Shown here: positions 26,160 through 38,600 of the stretch, one piece after another
Numbering within the stretch: position 1 is the first letter of the stretch
How the letters are laid out: every line of letters begins with the position of its first letter
Assembly (NCBI GenBank): GCA_964590515.1
Contig: CAZPZD010000002.1
Location: 40,087 to 104,086 of the forward strand
Source: JADFRG01 sp964590515
GTDB taxonomy: Bacteria; Chloroflexota; Anaerolineae; Anaerolineales; E44-bin32
DNA: 64,000 nt
Reading direction: 5' to 3'
Notes under the pieces: generated by a model
The model's database searches: none
What the model was told of the DNA's origin: nothing
The model's input: the letters and a program-made list of their open reading frames with translations, nothing else
Translations under genes and position numbers: made by a program

Positions 26160-26996
26160 ATGAATTCGAAACTCGGTCTGGCGCTCGGCGGCGGTGCTGG
26201 GCGGGGCCTGGCTCATATCGGTGTGTTACGGGTGCTGGATCGGGAGGGTATTCGCCCCGGATACCTGGCCGGCACCAGCATGGGCGGCTTAGTTGCGGCC
26301 GGCTACGCGGCTGGCCGGTCAACGGACGAGATGGAATCGTACGCCTCCAAGCTCAGCAGCCTTGGCCAGCTGCTGCGGCTCGCGGGAATTGGCCTCCCGC
26401 GGCAGGGTCTGCTCAAACTCGAGGGACTGTCCAAGCTGCTGCGGGAGTTCCTGGCCCCTCACGAGAGTTTCGAGACCCTCTCAACTCCGCTCTCGCTTGC
26501 AGCCGTGGACTTGCGATCGGGGCAACGGGTGGCGCTCGCCTCGGGCAGCTTGCTCCCAGCAGTGCGGGCCACCATCGCGATGCCCGGAGTGTTCGCACCG
26601 GTCCGGATCGGGGAGCAGCTCCTGGTGGACGGCGGGGTACTCGAGAACTTGCCGGTCGGCTTGGCCCGCAGGATGGGAGCTTCGATCGTGCTGGCCGTTG
26701 ATGTCACCCTCGACCCACGGGATGAGGCCTCCTGGCAAAAGACCCGCATGCCCTCGATCAGTAAGCATCTCTGGCGCTCGTTTGCTATCATGATCACCCA
26801 GCAGACCGAGGCGGGGATCCGTGAGAGTGGACCAGAGCTGGTCCTCCGACCTCCGATCCCGGCCGGGATCAACACGATTTCGGGCTTTCGGCATGTGGCG
26901 CAAGTCATCCAAGCCGGCGAGCGAGCCATGCTCGAAGCCATGCCCAGGCTGCGCGGATTGCTTGGCGACTCGGCCTCCAGCCGAGGCACAGGCTAA
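26160..26996 (+). CDS. Patatin-like phospholipase (RssA-type)
   Basis: This 278-residue lipid acyl hydrolase belongs to the bacterial patatin group. It shows the oxyanion-hole GGGAGRGLAHIGVL at residues 11-24, nucleophile Ser in GTSMGG near 40, and the catalytic Asp in VDGGVLENLPV near 160, forming a Ser-Asp dyad. There is no signal peptide, so it acts in the cytoplasm or on the inner membrane face. An HD-domain gene starts 15 bases downstream. Physiological substrate is unknown. Confidence 0.92.
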   Translation: MNSKLGLALGGGAGRGLAHIGVLRVLDREGIRPGYLAGTSMGGLVAAGYAAGRSTDEMESYASKLSSLGQLLRLAGIGLPRQGLLKLEGLSKLLREFLAPHESFETLSTPLSLAAVDLRSGQRVALASGSLLPAVRATIAMPGVFAPVRIGEQLLVDGGVLENLPVGLARRMGASIVLAVDVTLDPRDEASWQKTRMPSISKHLWRSFAIMITQQTEAGIRESGPELVLRPPIPAGINTISGFRHVAQVIQAGERAMLEAMPRLRGLLGDSASSRGTG

Positions 26997-27011
26997 TGAG
27001 GAGAGCACACC

Positions 27012-27779
27012 TTGAAAGTCAGCACCAAGGGTAACCAGCAGCTCACAACCTTACTGGAAGCGATCAACCAGGATCAAGAACTTGCCCAGCTTTGGGAGAC
27101 GGCGAACAACAACGCAGTGCGCCGGTTGGGCATGAGCGACCATGGGCCGGTTCACATTCAGATCGTCGCCAATGCCTGCGTCAAGATCCTGCGGTTATTG
27201 GTCGAGGCCGGGGTGAAGCCCTCGATCGTCCTTGACCACGGGCTGACGGCCCAGGATGCGGAGGTGGTGGTGGTCACTGCCGCCTGCTTGCACGACATTG
27301 GAATGGCGGTCCACCGGGACAACCACGAAAGCTTCAGCCTGATCATTGGCTACCCCAAGGCGCGCCAACTGCTCGGGCACCTGTACCAGGATCCAGTCTT
27401 GACCACCGTGGTGAGTGAGGTCCTGCACGCAGTTATTTCACATCGGGCGGATGTGAAACCGCTGACCATCGAGGCCGGAGTGCTCAAGGTCGCCGACGCA
27501 TTGGATATGACCCAAGGTCGCACCCGAATCCCGTTCGAAGCCGGCGAGGTGAATATCCACTCGGTCTCCGCCCAAGCGGTGGAATCGGTGAAGATCGAGA
27601 AGGGGACCGACCACCCGGTCCGGATCGACATCACTCTCAATAACTCGGCCGGCATCTTTCAAGTGGACGAGTTGCTCAAGCGCAAGCTGGCCAACTCGAC
27701 CCTGGCCCCCTATGTCGAGGTCGTTGCCCAACTGGAAACCGAGAACGAACGGCGAATCCTGCAGCTTTATAAGTTCTAG
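27012..27779 (+). CDS. HD-domain phosphohydrolase-like protein
   Basis: This 255-residue protein starts at a TTG with GAGGAG upstream. The metal-binding pattern is present: His in SDHGPVHIQIV near residue 44, the HD pair in AACLHDIGMAVHRDNH near 97, a later His in AVISHRAD, and a final Asp in KVADALDM. HD proteins usually hydrolyse phosphomonoesters or nucleotides. The C-terminal 90 residues are an alpha/beta part with no motif I know. It sits between patatin and LLM genes on one strand, so the three may be co-transcribed. Confidence 0.8.
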   Translation: MKVSTKGNQQLTTLLEAINQDQELAQLWETANNNAVRRLGMSDHGPVHIQIVANACVKILRLLVEAGVKPSIVLDHGLTAQDAEVVVVTAACLHDIGMAVHRDNHESFSLIIGYPKARQLLGHLYQDPVLTTVVSEVLHAVISHRADVKPLTIEAGVLKVADALDMTQGRTRIPFEAGEVNIHSVSAQAVESVKIEKGTDHPVRIDITLNNSAGIFQVDELLKRKLANSTLAPYVEVVAQLETENERRILQLYKF

Positions 27780-27796
27780 ACCGAGAGGACAGCCGG

Positions 27797-28714
27797 GTGA
27801 TCGAAGTTGCGATCTTTGTTGAAGGCCAGAATGGATTGAATTGGGAGAAGTGGAAGCGAATCGTGCGGACCACCGAGGAGCTGGGCTTCGTCGGGCTGTA
27901 CCGCTCGGACCACTTCACCAACATGAAGCCGCCCGACATCGACTCGCTGGAGCTGTGGGTGTCGCTGGCCTGGCTGGCCGACCACACTTCCAGGATCGAA
28001 TTCGGTCCGCTGGTCACACCGCTTTCCTTCCGCAATCCGGTGCTCACGGCTCGAACCGCGAAAGACGTGGACGAACTGTCTAACGGGCGCCTTACGTTGG
28101 GGCTTGGCGCTGGGTGGCAGGAGCGGGAACACGAGATATTCGGATTTGACCTCTTGGAGCCTGAGCCGCGATTCGATCGATTCGAAGAGGGGGTGGAGGT
28201 GATCTACCGGCTGCTGCGCGAGCCGCAGCCGGTCAGTTTCGCCGGGAAATACAGTCGGCTGCAGGAGGCGAGCCTCCTTCCCCGAACGGCTCGGGTAGGC
28301 CGCCCGCCGATCATGATCGGGGGTCGAGGCAGGAACCGCACTCTGCGATTGGCCGCCCAATTTGCAGACGAGTGGAACTGTGACTTCCGCTCCGCGGAGG
28401 TCTTTGCCAAGTTGAACGCGCGTTTGAACACACTGTTGGAGCAGGCCGGCCGCCAGCCGACCGAAGTTCGCCGGTCACTCGCCAACACCACGATCTTCGG
28501 CCGAGACGACCGGGAAGTTCGGCGCAAAATCGAGGCCAGGGGGCTGACCCCAGACCGGCTCGCCCAGTTTGGGGTCATCCACGGGACCGGACCACAGATC
28601 GTTGACCAGTTAGGGCATTACCAGGCGGCCGGTGTTCAGCGGGTGATGCTGCAGTGGCTGGAACTGGATGACCTGGACGGTCTGGCCGCGCTGGCGGAGG
28701 CGGTCCTGGTCTGA
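27797..28714 (+). CDS. LLM class F420-dependent oxidoreductase
   Basis: This 305-residue luciferase-like TIM-barrel enzyme begins with GTG after GAGAGGA. Family patterns are TTEELGFVGLYRSDHF, FGPLVTPLSFRNPVLTARTAKDVDELSNGRLTLGLGAGW (in part) and PPIMIGGRGRNRTLRLAAQFADEWN. These match the F420-using branch of bacterial luciferase-like monooxygenases; FMN use is possible. The substrate is not evident. Confidence 0.88.
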   Translation: MIEVAIFVEGQNGLNWEKWKRIVRTTEELGFVGLYRSDHFTNMKPPDIDSLELWVSLAWLADHTSRIEFGPLVTPLSFRNPVLTARTAKDVDELSNGRLTLGLGAGWQEREHEIFGFDLLEPEPRFDRFEEGVEVIYRLLREPQPVSFAGKYSRLQEASLLPRTARVGRPPIMIGGRGRNRTLRLAAQFADEWNCDFRSAEVFAKLNARLNTLLEQAGRQPTEVRRSLANTTIFGRDDREVRRKIEARGLTPDRLAQFGVIHGTGPQIVDQLGHYQAAGVQRVMLQWLELDDLDGLAALAEAVLV

Positions 28715-28733
28715 CCAATCATGTTGCGATAGC

Positions 28734-29354
28734 TCATCCCACGATCAGCACCGGGCAGTTGATTATGTCCAAGAGTTCCGGAAGTGGGCGGTCTTGCAAC
28801 TGAGGGGCGTCCGCCGGCAACACTAAGACGCAGCGCTGTTCGGTCGCCACCAGCTCCGCCAAGCCCCGGCTGTCCGAACGGTGGAGCCACCGATAGCGAA
28901 CTTCCAGCCGATACGGCCGAAGCTGCTCTGCAACCTGCCGCTGCAGCTGCAGGGCCTGTTGGGGATTCGGCCGGGCAATCGCCACCGTCAGATAACCCCC
29001 CTTGCTCCTAGCCAGCATCCGGGCACTCTCCAGCCCTCGATCGGCCATCTCGGAGCCGTCGTAGACCACCAGCCAGGTCGGCTGTAAGCTAGCCCCGGCT
29101 CCGATCACCAGTGTGCGGCGCATCCCGGAGGTCAACACAGCCTGGACACTGGAGCCCGCCATTCGCCGGGAAGACCAGCCGGCCCGCCCCATTACCACCA
29201 GATCGGCTTCGGAGGCCGCACCCCCCAGTTCCGCCCCGACCGTTCCCCGCGAGACCGAGAACGACCAGCGCACCTGCCTCCGCCCCGCCTCCTGGGCCAG
29301 CTCCCGCTCGGCTCGCAGCGCCCGCCCCCGAAGTTGGCGGGCCATCGTCCGCTC
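28734..29354 (-). CDS. Universal stress-like protein, N-terminus lost in assembly gap
   Basis: About 206 residues remain. The fragment holds a UspA-like end (EADLVVMGRAGWSSRRMAGSSVQAVLTSGMRRTLVIGAG, in part) followed by a second half with TWLVVYDGSEMADRGLESARMLAR and a final DIINCPVLIVG. That is the layout of tandem USP domains, where the G-x2-G-x9-G(S/T) loop binds ATP. The gene begins beyond the run of N, so start and full length are unknown. It is convergent with the LLM gene. Confidence 0.65.
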   Translation of the reverse strand, partial: ERTMARQLRGRALRAERELAQEAGRRQVRWSFSVSRGTVGAELGGAASEADLVVMGRAGWSSRRMAGSSVQAVLTSGMRRTLVIGAGASLQPTWLVVYDGSEMADRGLESARMLARSKGGYLTVAIARPNPQQALQLQRQVAEQLRPYRLEVRYRWLHRSDSRGLAELVATEQRCVLVLPADAPQLQDRPLPELLDIINCPVLIVG

Positions 29355-29454
29355 NNNNNNNNNNNNNNNNNNNNNNNNNNNNNNNNNNNNNNNNNNNNNN
29401 NNNNNNNNNNNNNNNNNNNNNNNNNNNNNNNNNNNNNNNNNNNNNNNNNNNNNN
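29355..29454. other. Assembly gap (100 N)
   Basis: Exactly 100 N separate the USP-like fragment from the Lon-like gene. This is probably a scaffolding placeholder, so the true distance is unknown and any reading frame crossing it is artificial. Confidence 0.97.
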
Positions 29455-31940
29455 AATTGCCCGGCGATGAGATCCGGGAGCTCGCTCTCGTCCTGATCGC
29501 TGGCGCCGGAGGGGTTCCCGTCTTCACGCTCGCCGGCCGCCTCGGTGGCTGCTCGTTCCTCGGCCCAATGGGTTAAGCGGGCCTGAACCAGGCCATTGAT
29601 TGTCTGCTCCGGGTAATTCCCCTGCTCATCCTGCTCCCCCGCCGGCATGCCGGTCAGCATCTCGATTCCCTGATCCACGGTCTCGACCGGGTAGACATGG
29701 AATTTCCCCTCGGCCACGGCCTGCACGACTTCGTCTTTGAGCATCAGGTGCTCGACGTTGGAGCTTGGGATCAACACCGCCTGCTCTCCGGTAAGGCCAC
29801 GGAACTTGCAGATATCAAAGAATCCCTCAATCTTTTCATTGACCGCGCCGATGGACTGGACCTGGCCGTGTTGATTGATCGATCCGGTGACCGCGTAGGT
29901 TTGCTTGATCGGAACCTCGGCGATCGCCGAGAGCAATGCATAAAGCTCGGCCGAAGAGGCGCTGTCACCCTCCACCCCGCCATAGGTTTGTTCAAAGACA
30001 AGACTGGCAGCGAGCGAGAGCGGGCGGCCGGTCGCATATCGGGAACCCAGGAGAGAACTCAGGATCAGCACCCCTTTGGAGTGGATGGGTCCACCCAGCT
30101 CAACCTCCCGCTCGATGTCGATCACTTCCCCCTTACCCATCCAGACTCGGGCGGAGATGCGGCTGGGGTGGCCGAAAGTGAAGTCGCCGAATTGGGTAAC
30201 CGATAATCCGTTGACCTGGCCGATCTGGCCACCTTCGGTATCGATCAGGATCATCCGGCGCTGAATCATCTCCTGAATCCGTTCGCGGAAGCGGTCGGAT
30301 CGGTAGATTTGCGCCTCGGTAGCCGTGAGAATGTCTTCCCCGGTCATGACCTGGCGCCCGGCTGCTCCAGCCCAATAGTCCGCCTCCCGTATGAGGTCGG
30401 TGATCAAGTTCATCTGAATCGACAGTTTCCGACCATCTCCGACGATCCGCGAACTGCGCTCGATCACCCGCCCCACCGCCTGACGATCGAGCGGCTTGAG
30501 CCCGTTGACTTTCGCCAGGCTCCCAATCAAGCGGGCGTATAGCTGCTCGTTCGGCTCATCCCGGTCCATTTGATCGTCGAAATCAGAGGCCACTCGAAAC
30601 AGTTCTCGGCTCTCGGGATCATATTCCCCCAGCAGGTAGTACAGCATCGGCTCTCCCAGCAACCCCACCTTCACCTGAAGCGGAATCGGCTGGGGGTCGA
30701 GCGAGACGGTGCTCACGAAGGTCTGCACCTGCCCGGGGGTCTCAATTCTGATTTGCTCCGAACGCAGGGCCCGCTTGAGACCCTCCCAGGCGAACGGTTC
30801 CGCAAGCAGCTTGCGGGCCTCCAGGATCAGGTACCCGCCGTTAGCCCGATGGAGCGCGCCCGGCTTGATCAGATTGAAATCGGTTATCCAGGCCCCCATC
30901 TGAGGCGAGTACTCCACCCGGCCCAGCAGGTTTTGATAGGTCGGGTTGTCTTCCTGAATCACCGGCGCACCGCTGGCACGGCCGTGATCAACAAGCAGGT
31001 TTACCCGGTAGCGGCGGAGGGCAGGTCGGGTCTGGCCAGTCGGCACCAGCCCTCTGGCGCCAAGCATCTGCCCGAGCTGGGACGGATCGCCCTCGTCGAT
31101 AATCTCCCGCACGTTCTTAACGACGTCCTGTTGGACCGCCGCCAGATGCTGCTGGACCTCCGGAAGGCCCTCATACTGGGCCGTGAGATCGCGGATCAGC
31201 GCGCCAACCGCCAGATCGGCCATCTCGCGGTAGAGCCCGTCGATCTGTTCGCGCAGTTCTCGCTGCCAGCGGGGAACATTGAGCAGGAGCTTCTGAAGCT
31301 CTTGCTGAAGCTCTGCGATATCCTTTTCAAGCTTCCCCCGGCGTTCCTCAGGCAACCCCTGGAATTCTTCAGGGGAGATCACCTCCCCGTTGCGCACCGG
31401 CGCGACGGCCAATCCCGCCGGAGTTTGCAGCACGGTCAGCTCGCGGGCTTGAGCTTCCTTGCGCAGCTCCGAAAGCGCTCCCTCCTGCCGCTCGCTGAGC
31501 GACTCCTGCACTTCATGCATCCGGGTCCGATATTCCTCGCTCTCGAATGTCGCCGGCAGGACATTTTTCAAGTCTTCTGCGAAACGTTCCATGTCCTGGC
31601 GGAATTGGACCCCCCGCCCGGAGGGGAGTTGCAGGGCTCGGGGGGTGCCTGGTTGTTCAAAGTTGTATACGTAGCACCATTCGGTGGGGACCGGCCCATT
31701 GGCCGCCGCGGCTTGGAAGGTCTTCAGGACCAAGTTACCCTTCCCGATCCCTTCCGGACCCAGCGCGAAAATGTTGTAGCCTTTCTGCCGGATCCCGACA
31801 CCGAACTTCATCGCCTCGACCGCTCTGGGCTGCCCGATGAAGTCCCCCAGATGCTCGAGCTCTTCGGTAGTCTCGAACTTGAACTGATTCGGATCGCAGC
31901 GCTGGCATAGTGCAGATGGCTCAAGGCCTGGAACTGGCAT
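29455..31940 (-). CDS. Lon-like ATP-dependent protease (AAA_32 type), C-terminal end in gap
   Basis: 828 residues are present from ATG 31940, which has GAGGAG upstream. The N-terminal domain has a P-loop-like GPEGIGKGNLVL near residue 58 and GQPRAVEAMKFGV before it. The middle contains the family block ALHRANGGYLILEARKLL. The Lon protease domain at about 600-770 has the catalytic Ser in EGDSASSAELYALLSA and the catalytic Lys in GAVNEKIEGFF. This is the LonB-like subfamily (Lon_C with AAA_32) used in protein quality control. The terminal acidic, low-complexity tail suggests only a few residues are missing beyond the gap. Confidence 0.9.
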
Positions 31941-32062
31941 CGGTCCGATCTCCTCAGTACCGCTCTCTTCGCATGGCTGATCTATGTGAAACGCGGCGCA
32001 CTGTAGAACGGGTGAGCCGCGCGGGAGACGTTATATCACAGCCGGGGCTCCCCAAATGAAAA

Positions 32063-32082
32063 GGCCGACTCGAGGGTCGGCC
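32063..32082 (-). terminator. Terminator of the dnaG-rpoD transcript
   Basis: A 7-bp stem (GGCCGAC with GTCGGCC) has a 6-base loop; on the minus strand it is followed by TTTTCATTT. It lies 24 bases past the rpoD stop. Confidence 0.75.
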
Positions 32083-32106
32083 GACAGATCGGGCGGCAAG
32101 CCAACC

Positions 32107-33684
<1,578 letters not shown>

Positions 33685-33689
33685 GGAGG

Positions 33690-35558
33690 CTAGCTTCGTA
33701 CCGCTAGCGCCGCCTCCAACCGGCGTTTCTGGGAGCTCAGCTGCTGGGCCTCCTGGGTCAGATAACGCATCTGATCGGCGGGCTCTTCAGATTCCTGCAC
33801 CGTCAGTTGTTGGAAACTCAGTTGTTCCAGCAGACTTTCCACCCGCCGCTTGCGCAATCGAAGGAAGTCCGCAGATACCGTTTCAACCACCCGCGGCCGG
33901 TCGAAGTCCACCTGTTCAACCTGGTCGACGATCGAGATCGCCTGCGCCAGGGTCGAGCCGTCCAGAACGGATCGCCAATACTGGCTCGGCTCCTCATCGA
34001 CCTGGGCGAGGGAAGACCGAAGGGCTTGAAAAATGATTTGCGAGTCGGTCGAATAGAAGTCCAGCGGCGAAAGCCCCTCCAGCTCCAAGGCATGCAGCTT
34101 GCGGTCAATCCAGTAGGTGAGCTCTGGATCTCGCAACAACAATCCGAGGCAGAACCGCTCGGCCGCGGTCCAGCGGGTGCGGAATATCGGAGGCAGTTCG
34201 GGCGGCTGAGACCTGCGCCCGGCGCGGCCGGGAGGACTTCTCAGTCCTAACAGGACCCGCTCGTCTAACCTGAGCCTGCGGGCCAGACTCTGGCGATAAG
34301 CCTCCCGTTCAACCGAGTCGGCCACATCTTCGATCAGCGGCAGTACCTGGCGAGCGACCTGGGCCTTCGCCTTTGCATCCTCGAGATCCAGATTTGCCAG
34401 CAACCGGTCCATGACATACTCAACCACCGGCTTCGCTGCGGCAACCAGCTTTGGCCAGCTGCCGGGGTCTTCGGCAAGCAGCTCATCCGGATCCTTGCCC
34501 TGCGGCAAGGAGACGATCCGGATATTGGCATCCAGGCGTCCTTCATGGCGCACCAGCCCGCGCGAGTCGAACACCGGATCTGACTCACGGTCCATCGCCT
34601 CCCTGGCAATCGTGAGGCCGCGCAGGGTGGCCCGGTCTCCAGCCGTGTCGGCATCCAGCGCCAAAACAATGTTGCGGCTGTAGCGCTTCAGGATCCGAAG
34701 CTGGTCAGCGGTTAGGGCGGTGCCCATCGGCGAGACCACGTTCTGGTAGCCGGCCTGATGCAAAGCCAAGACATCCAAGTAGCCTTCTACCACGGTTGCC
34801 TGCTCGGCAGTCCGGATGGCCTTGCCGGCCTTGTCTAATCCGAAAAGCAGGCGACCCTTGTCGAACAAACCGGTCTGAGGCGAGTTGAGGAACTTGGGTT
34901 CGTCTTTCGGATCGAACGCCCGTGCCCCAAAGCCGGTGATCCTTCCTCGGGCGTCCCGGATTGGGATCATGATCCGATTGTGGAAGCGGTCGTGGTGTCC
35001 GCCGGCTTCCCGGGCGATGGCCAGGCCGGCCTCGACCAGATCCGGCTGGCGGTGCCCCTTCCCGGATAGGTAATTGGTCGTCGACTCCCAGCCGGGGAGG
35101 GCATAGCCGATCCCGAAACTCTCCAAAGTCGGGTCTTGCAGACCCCGGTTGTGCAAATACTCAAGGACAGGCGGGCTGTGAAGCAAGTTGTTCCGGTAAT
35201 AGGTCGCGGCCGCCTCAAGCAGATCGCGTAAGCCGGCCTGCGCGTCTTCCTGTGCCGCTTGCTCCGATGAGCGGGTCTCCAGCGCCACCCCGGCCCGATC
35301 CGCCAGGAAGCGGAGAGTCTGTGGGAAGTCCCAACCCTCTTTCTTCATCAGGAACTTGTAGACATCCCCGCCTTCATTACAGGCGCCAAAGCAGCGCCAG
35401 GTGCCGGTCTCGCCGAAGACCACGAAGGCGGGCGTGCGGGTGTTGGGATGGAATGGGCAGAATCCGGTATGGTTCTTCCCGGACTTCTTCAACCGGACTG
35501 TTTGGCCGACGATCTCGACAATATCAGTTCGGTCTTTGACTTCCTCAACGACGCTCAT
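33690..35558 (-). CDS. dnaG: DNA primase
   Basis: This 622-residue enzyme makes RNA primers at the replication fork. The N-terminal CHC2 zinc finger is visible (CPFHPNTRTPAFVVF, then CFGACNEGG), followed by the TOPRIM core (VVEGYLDVLALHQAGYQNVV and LALDADTAGDRA) and the C-terminal helicase-binding part. The start is ATG 35558 (MSVVEEVKDR), as in other DnaG proteins; an upstream GTG would add eight residues. It is separated from glyQS by 93 bases. Confidence 0.97.
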   Translation of the reverse strand: MSVVEEVKDRTDIVEIVGQTVRLKKSGKNHTGFCPFHPNTRTPAFVVFGETGTWRCFGACNEGGDVYKFLMKKEGWDFPQTLRFLADRAGVALETRSSEQAAQEDAQAGLRDLLEAAATYYRNNLLHSPPVLEYLHNRGLQDPTLESFGIGYALPGWESTTNYLSGKGHRQPDLVEAGLAIAREAGGHHDRFHNRIMIPIRDARGRITGFGARAFDPKDEPKFLNSPQTGLFDKGRLLFGLDKAGKAIRTAEQATVVEGYLDVLALHQAGYQNVVSPMGTALTADQLRILKRYSRNIVLALDADTAGDRATLRGLTIAREAMDRESDPVFDSRGLVRHEGRLDANIRIVSLPQGKDPDELLAEDPGSWPKLVAAAKPVVEYVMDRLLANLDLEDAKAKAQVARQVLPLIEDVADSVEREAYRQSLARRLRLDERVLLGLRSPPGRAGRRSQPPELPPIFRTRWTAAERFCLGLLLRDPELTYWIDRKLHALELEGLSPLDFYSTDSQIIFQALRSSLAQVDEEPSQYWRSVLDGSTLAQAISIVDQVEQVDFDRPRVVETVSADFLRLRKRRVESLLEQLSFQQLTVQESEEPADQMRYLTQEAQQLSSQKRRLEAALAVRS

Positions 35559-35650
35559 CGGTGGCCAACTTCGGGCCCGCACAAACTCAAGCGGAAGCCG
35601 ATTTTCACGCTCTCGGGGTCAGGTTGGGAATCATAGCCGAAATCCTGCTG

Positions 35651-35667
35651 GCTAGAAACCTTCTAGC
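35651..35667. repeat. Short inverted repeat at the glyQS stop
   Basis: GCTAGAA, ACC, TTCTAGC form a perfect 7-bp hairpin over the glyQS stop codon. It lacks a U-run and may be a weak processing or attenuation hairpin before dnaG. Confidence 0.3.
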
Positions 35668-38600
35668 TTCGAAAGGTCGGCGACGCCGTCGGCCAGAATC
35701 ACGACCCGCCTCAGCAAGGCCAGCCGGTTTTCCCGCAAGGCGCGCTCGTCGGTCATCACCAGCACATCCTTGAAGAACCGGTCGATTGCGGGAACCACCG
35801 GGAGAAAGGCCGCAACAAAATCGACCACTGAGCCGGTCCGGCGCGGCTGCTGCTCGGCGGCCAGGATGGCCGCATGCAATTGGAGGGTGGCGGGTTCGAC
35901 GATCCGATCCGGAGAGAAGCTCGGGAGACCCGGAATGTCCCGAGTGATTCGGACACAGCGAGCGTAGGCCTGCAGGATCTTCGGCCAATCAGGCCGTTTG
36001 ACCCAAGCCGTCAGGGCCTCGACCGCTTGGGCCGCGGCGTATGGGTTGTGGCCTTGCTCGGCCAGCACCGCTTCGATGACCTCGTGCGGCCACCCCTCAC
36101 CCAGCAGCAGGCGCTGCTGTCTGGCGGAGATGAAATCCAGGCAGTCCGGCAGCGCCTGCTCCGAGGCTGTTCGGCCAAGGCCTTCCAAGGCCCAGCCGAG
36201 ACCGATCCGCAGATCAAAGTCTTGCCGCTGGGCGGTGAGAATCTGAACAACCCCGAGGGCGGCCCGGCGCAGGGCATACGGATCTCGAGTGCCGGTCGGC
36301 TGAACCCCTATTGCAAACAACCCGATCAGGGTGTCGAGCCGATCTGCCACCGCCAACACCACGCCCGGCCCGCTCTTGGGCAGTTCATCACTGGTGGTGC
36401 GCGGCAGATGATGCTCCAGGATCGCCTCCGCTACCGCTTGCGGTTCTCCGGATTGGAGCGCGTAGTAACGGCCCATGGCCCCCTGGAGCGAGGTCATGTC
36501 CTTGACCATTTGGGTTGCCAGGTCGGCCTTGCACAGCCGGGCAGCCTGAAGCGCGGTCCCTCGTTCGCCGGTAGTCAATCCAAAGCGATCCGCCAGCCGC
36601 TCGACCAGCCGCTCGATCCGTCGCGACTTGTCCAGCATCGATCCCAGTTCGGCCTGAAAGGTGAGGGTCTCGAGGCGGGGAACATAATCCTTCAACGGCA
36701 GCCGGAGGTCTCGGGCGACGAAGTAGGCCGCATCGGCAAAGCGGGCCCTAATGACTTGCTCATGGCCGTGGATCACTTGCCGACCCCCCACCCCATTCCC
36801 GACCGCAATGAAGTACGGCAGCAGATGCCCCTTGGATTCCACCGGAAAATAGCGCTGGTGTACCTTCATGACCGAGACCAGGACTTCCCGCGGCAGGTCC
36901 AAATGAGAGCGGTCAAACCCGCCCCGCAGCGCGACCGGGTCTTCAACCAGGTTTGTTACTTCCTCCAGCAGTTCGGGGTCGTCAACGACCTTGCCTTTGA
37001 CCGCGGAGGCTAGCCTGAGGATCTGGCGGGAAATCGCTGCCTGCCTGCGTTGTCGGTCGAGAAGGATTCCCGCCCGCTGCAGGCGGTCAAAGTAGTCTGC
37101 CGGCGCCCGCACTCGGATCTGCTCCTTCGGGGAGGTTCGCAACCCACGGGTACTTCGACCACTCTGCAACCCGGCGTGTTCAAACGACACCAGGCAACTG
37201 CCGTGCAGTGCCAGCAGCCATCGGATCGGGCGGGCAAAAGCGGTCCCGCTTGCATCCCAGCGCATCGGTTGATCGAATTGCAGGGAGGCGAGCAAGCCGG
37301 GGAGCGCCTCCGCCAAGACATCAGAGGCGGCAAGTCCGGTTTCCGTAACCTCGGCGACGACGTAGTGGCCGCCCTCGAGCTCTTGAGTTTGCAGCGCCCT
37401 GATCGGAACGCCCGCGCTCTTGGCAAATCCGCGGGCGGCCGCAGTCGGCTTCCCATCCGCATCGAATGCCCGGTTTGCCGGCGGTCCCTTCAAGGTGCGA
37501 GTGCGATCGGATTGGCGGGGCGCCAAGCCCCTGACATGCACGACCAGCCGCCGCGGGGTCCCCAGGATCTCGATCCCCCGATGCGCGAGCCGTAGCTCTT
37601 CCAACAGAGGTGGCAGCTTCGCTTCGAGCTGGGAGATCGCGTCGGTCAAATCCCCAACCGGCAGCTCTTCGGTGCCTAGTTCGAGCACGAAAGACGTCGG
37701 TTGAGACGGCGGACGCCCGCGCACCGGCGCCGCATGGGATCGCGGCTTGCTCGGTTCGCGCCAGGGGAACCCTTGCCGTTCGCGCTCGGCCAGGTAAGCT
37801 CGGGCCACCTGCCGGGCAATCCCGCGCATCTTCCCAAAGTAGGACGCTCGCTCGGTAACCCCGATCGAGCCGCGGGCGTCCAGGACATTGAAGGTGTGTG
37901 AACACTTGAGCAGATAGTCGTAGGCCGGAAATACCAGGCCGCCCTCCAGGGCCAGCTGGGCCTCCTGCTCGAAATCAGAGAACATCTGCTTCAGCCGCAC
38001 CACATTCGCACTCTCGAAGAAGTACTTGCTGTGTTCCTGTTCTGCAGTGAGCAGCAGGTCACCGTAGCTGCGGCGGCCATCCCAACGGATCTCCGAGAAG
38101 TGGCCGACCCGCTGAACGGCCATCAGGATTCGCTCCAGGCCGTAGGTGATTTCCACCGATACCGGGTCCAGGCTCATCCCACCGGCCTGCTGGAAGTAGG
38201 TGAACTGAGTGATCTCGAGGCCATCGAGCCAGACCTCCCAACCCAATCCCCAAGCTCCCAGCGGGGGAGCCTCCCAGCGGTCTTCGACAAATCGGATATC
38301 GTGCTCACGGGGAGTGATCCCCAAGGCCTCGAGCGAGCGGAGAAAAATCTCCTGGGGATTTCCCGGGTCGGGCTTCAGGATCACCTGATACTGGTAATAG
38401 ATTCCCATTCGGTTCGGATTTTCGCCATAGCGGGCATCGTCCGGCCGCACAGTCGTCTCTACGTAGGCGACCCGCCACGGCTCCGGCCCAAGGACCCGCA
38501 GGAAGGTCGCCGGGTTCATGGTCCCGGCCCCAACCTGGGTGTAATAGGGCTGCCAGATCAGGCAGCCCTCTTTCGCCCAGAACCGTTCAAGTGCGGAGAC

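Noticed and set aside
29355..29454. Low-complexity or repeat signal at the runs of N
   Set aside because: These are assembly gaps, not biological repeats. No CRISPR array, insertion sequence or direct-repeat array was seen anywhere.
30570..31910. 446-residue open frame opposite the Lon-like protease
   Set aside because: It is antisense to a clear protease gene and has no recognisable motif.
28734..31940. A single 1068-residue Lon-USP fusion
   Set aside because: The frame crosses 100 N, a likely placeholder of unknown true length, so the joining is not evidence of a fusion.
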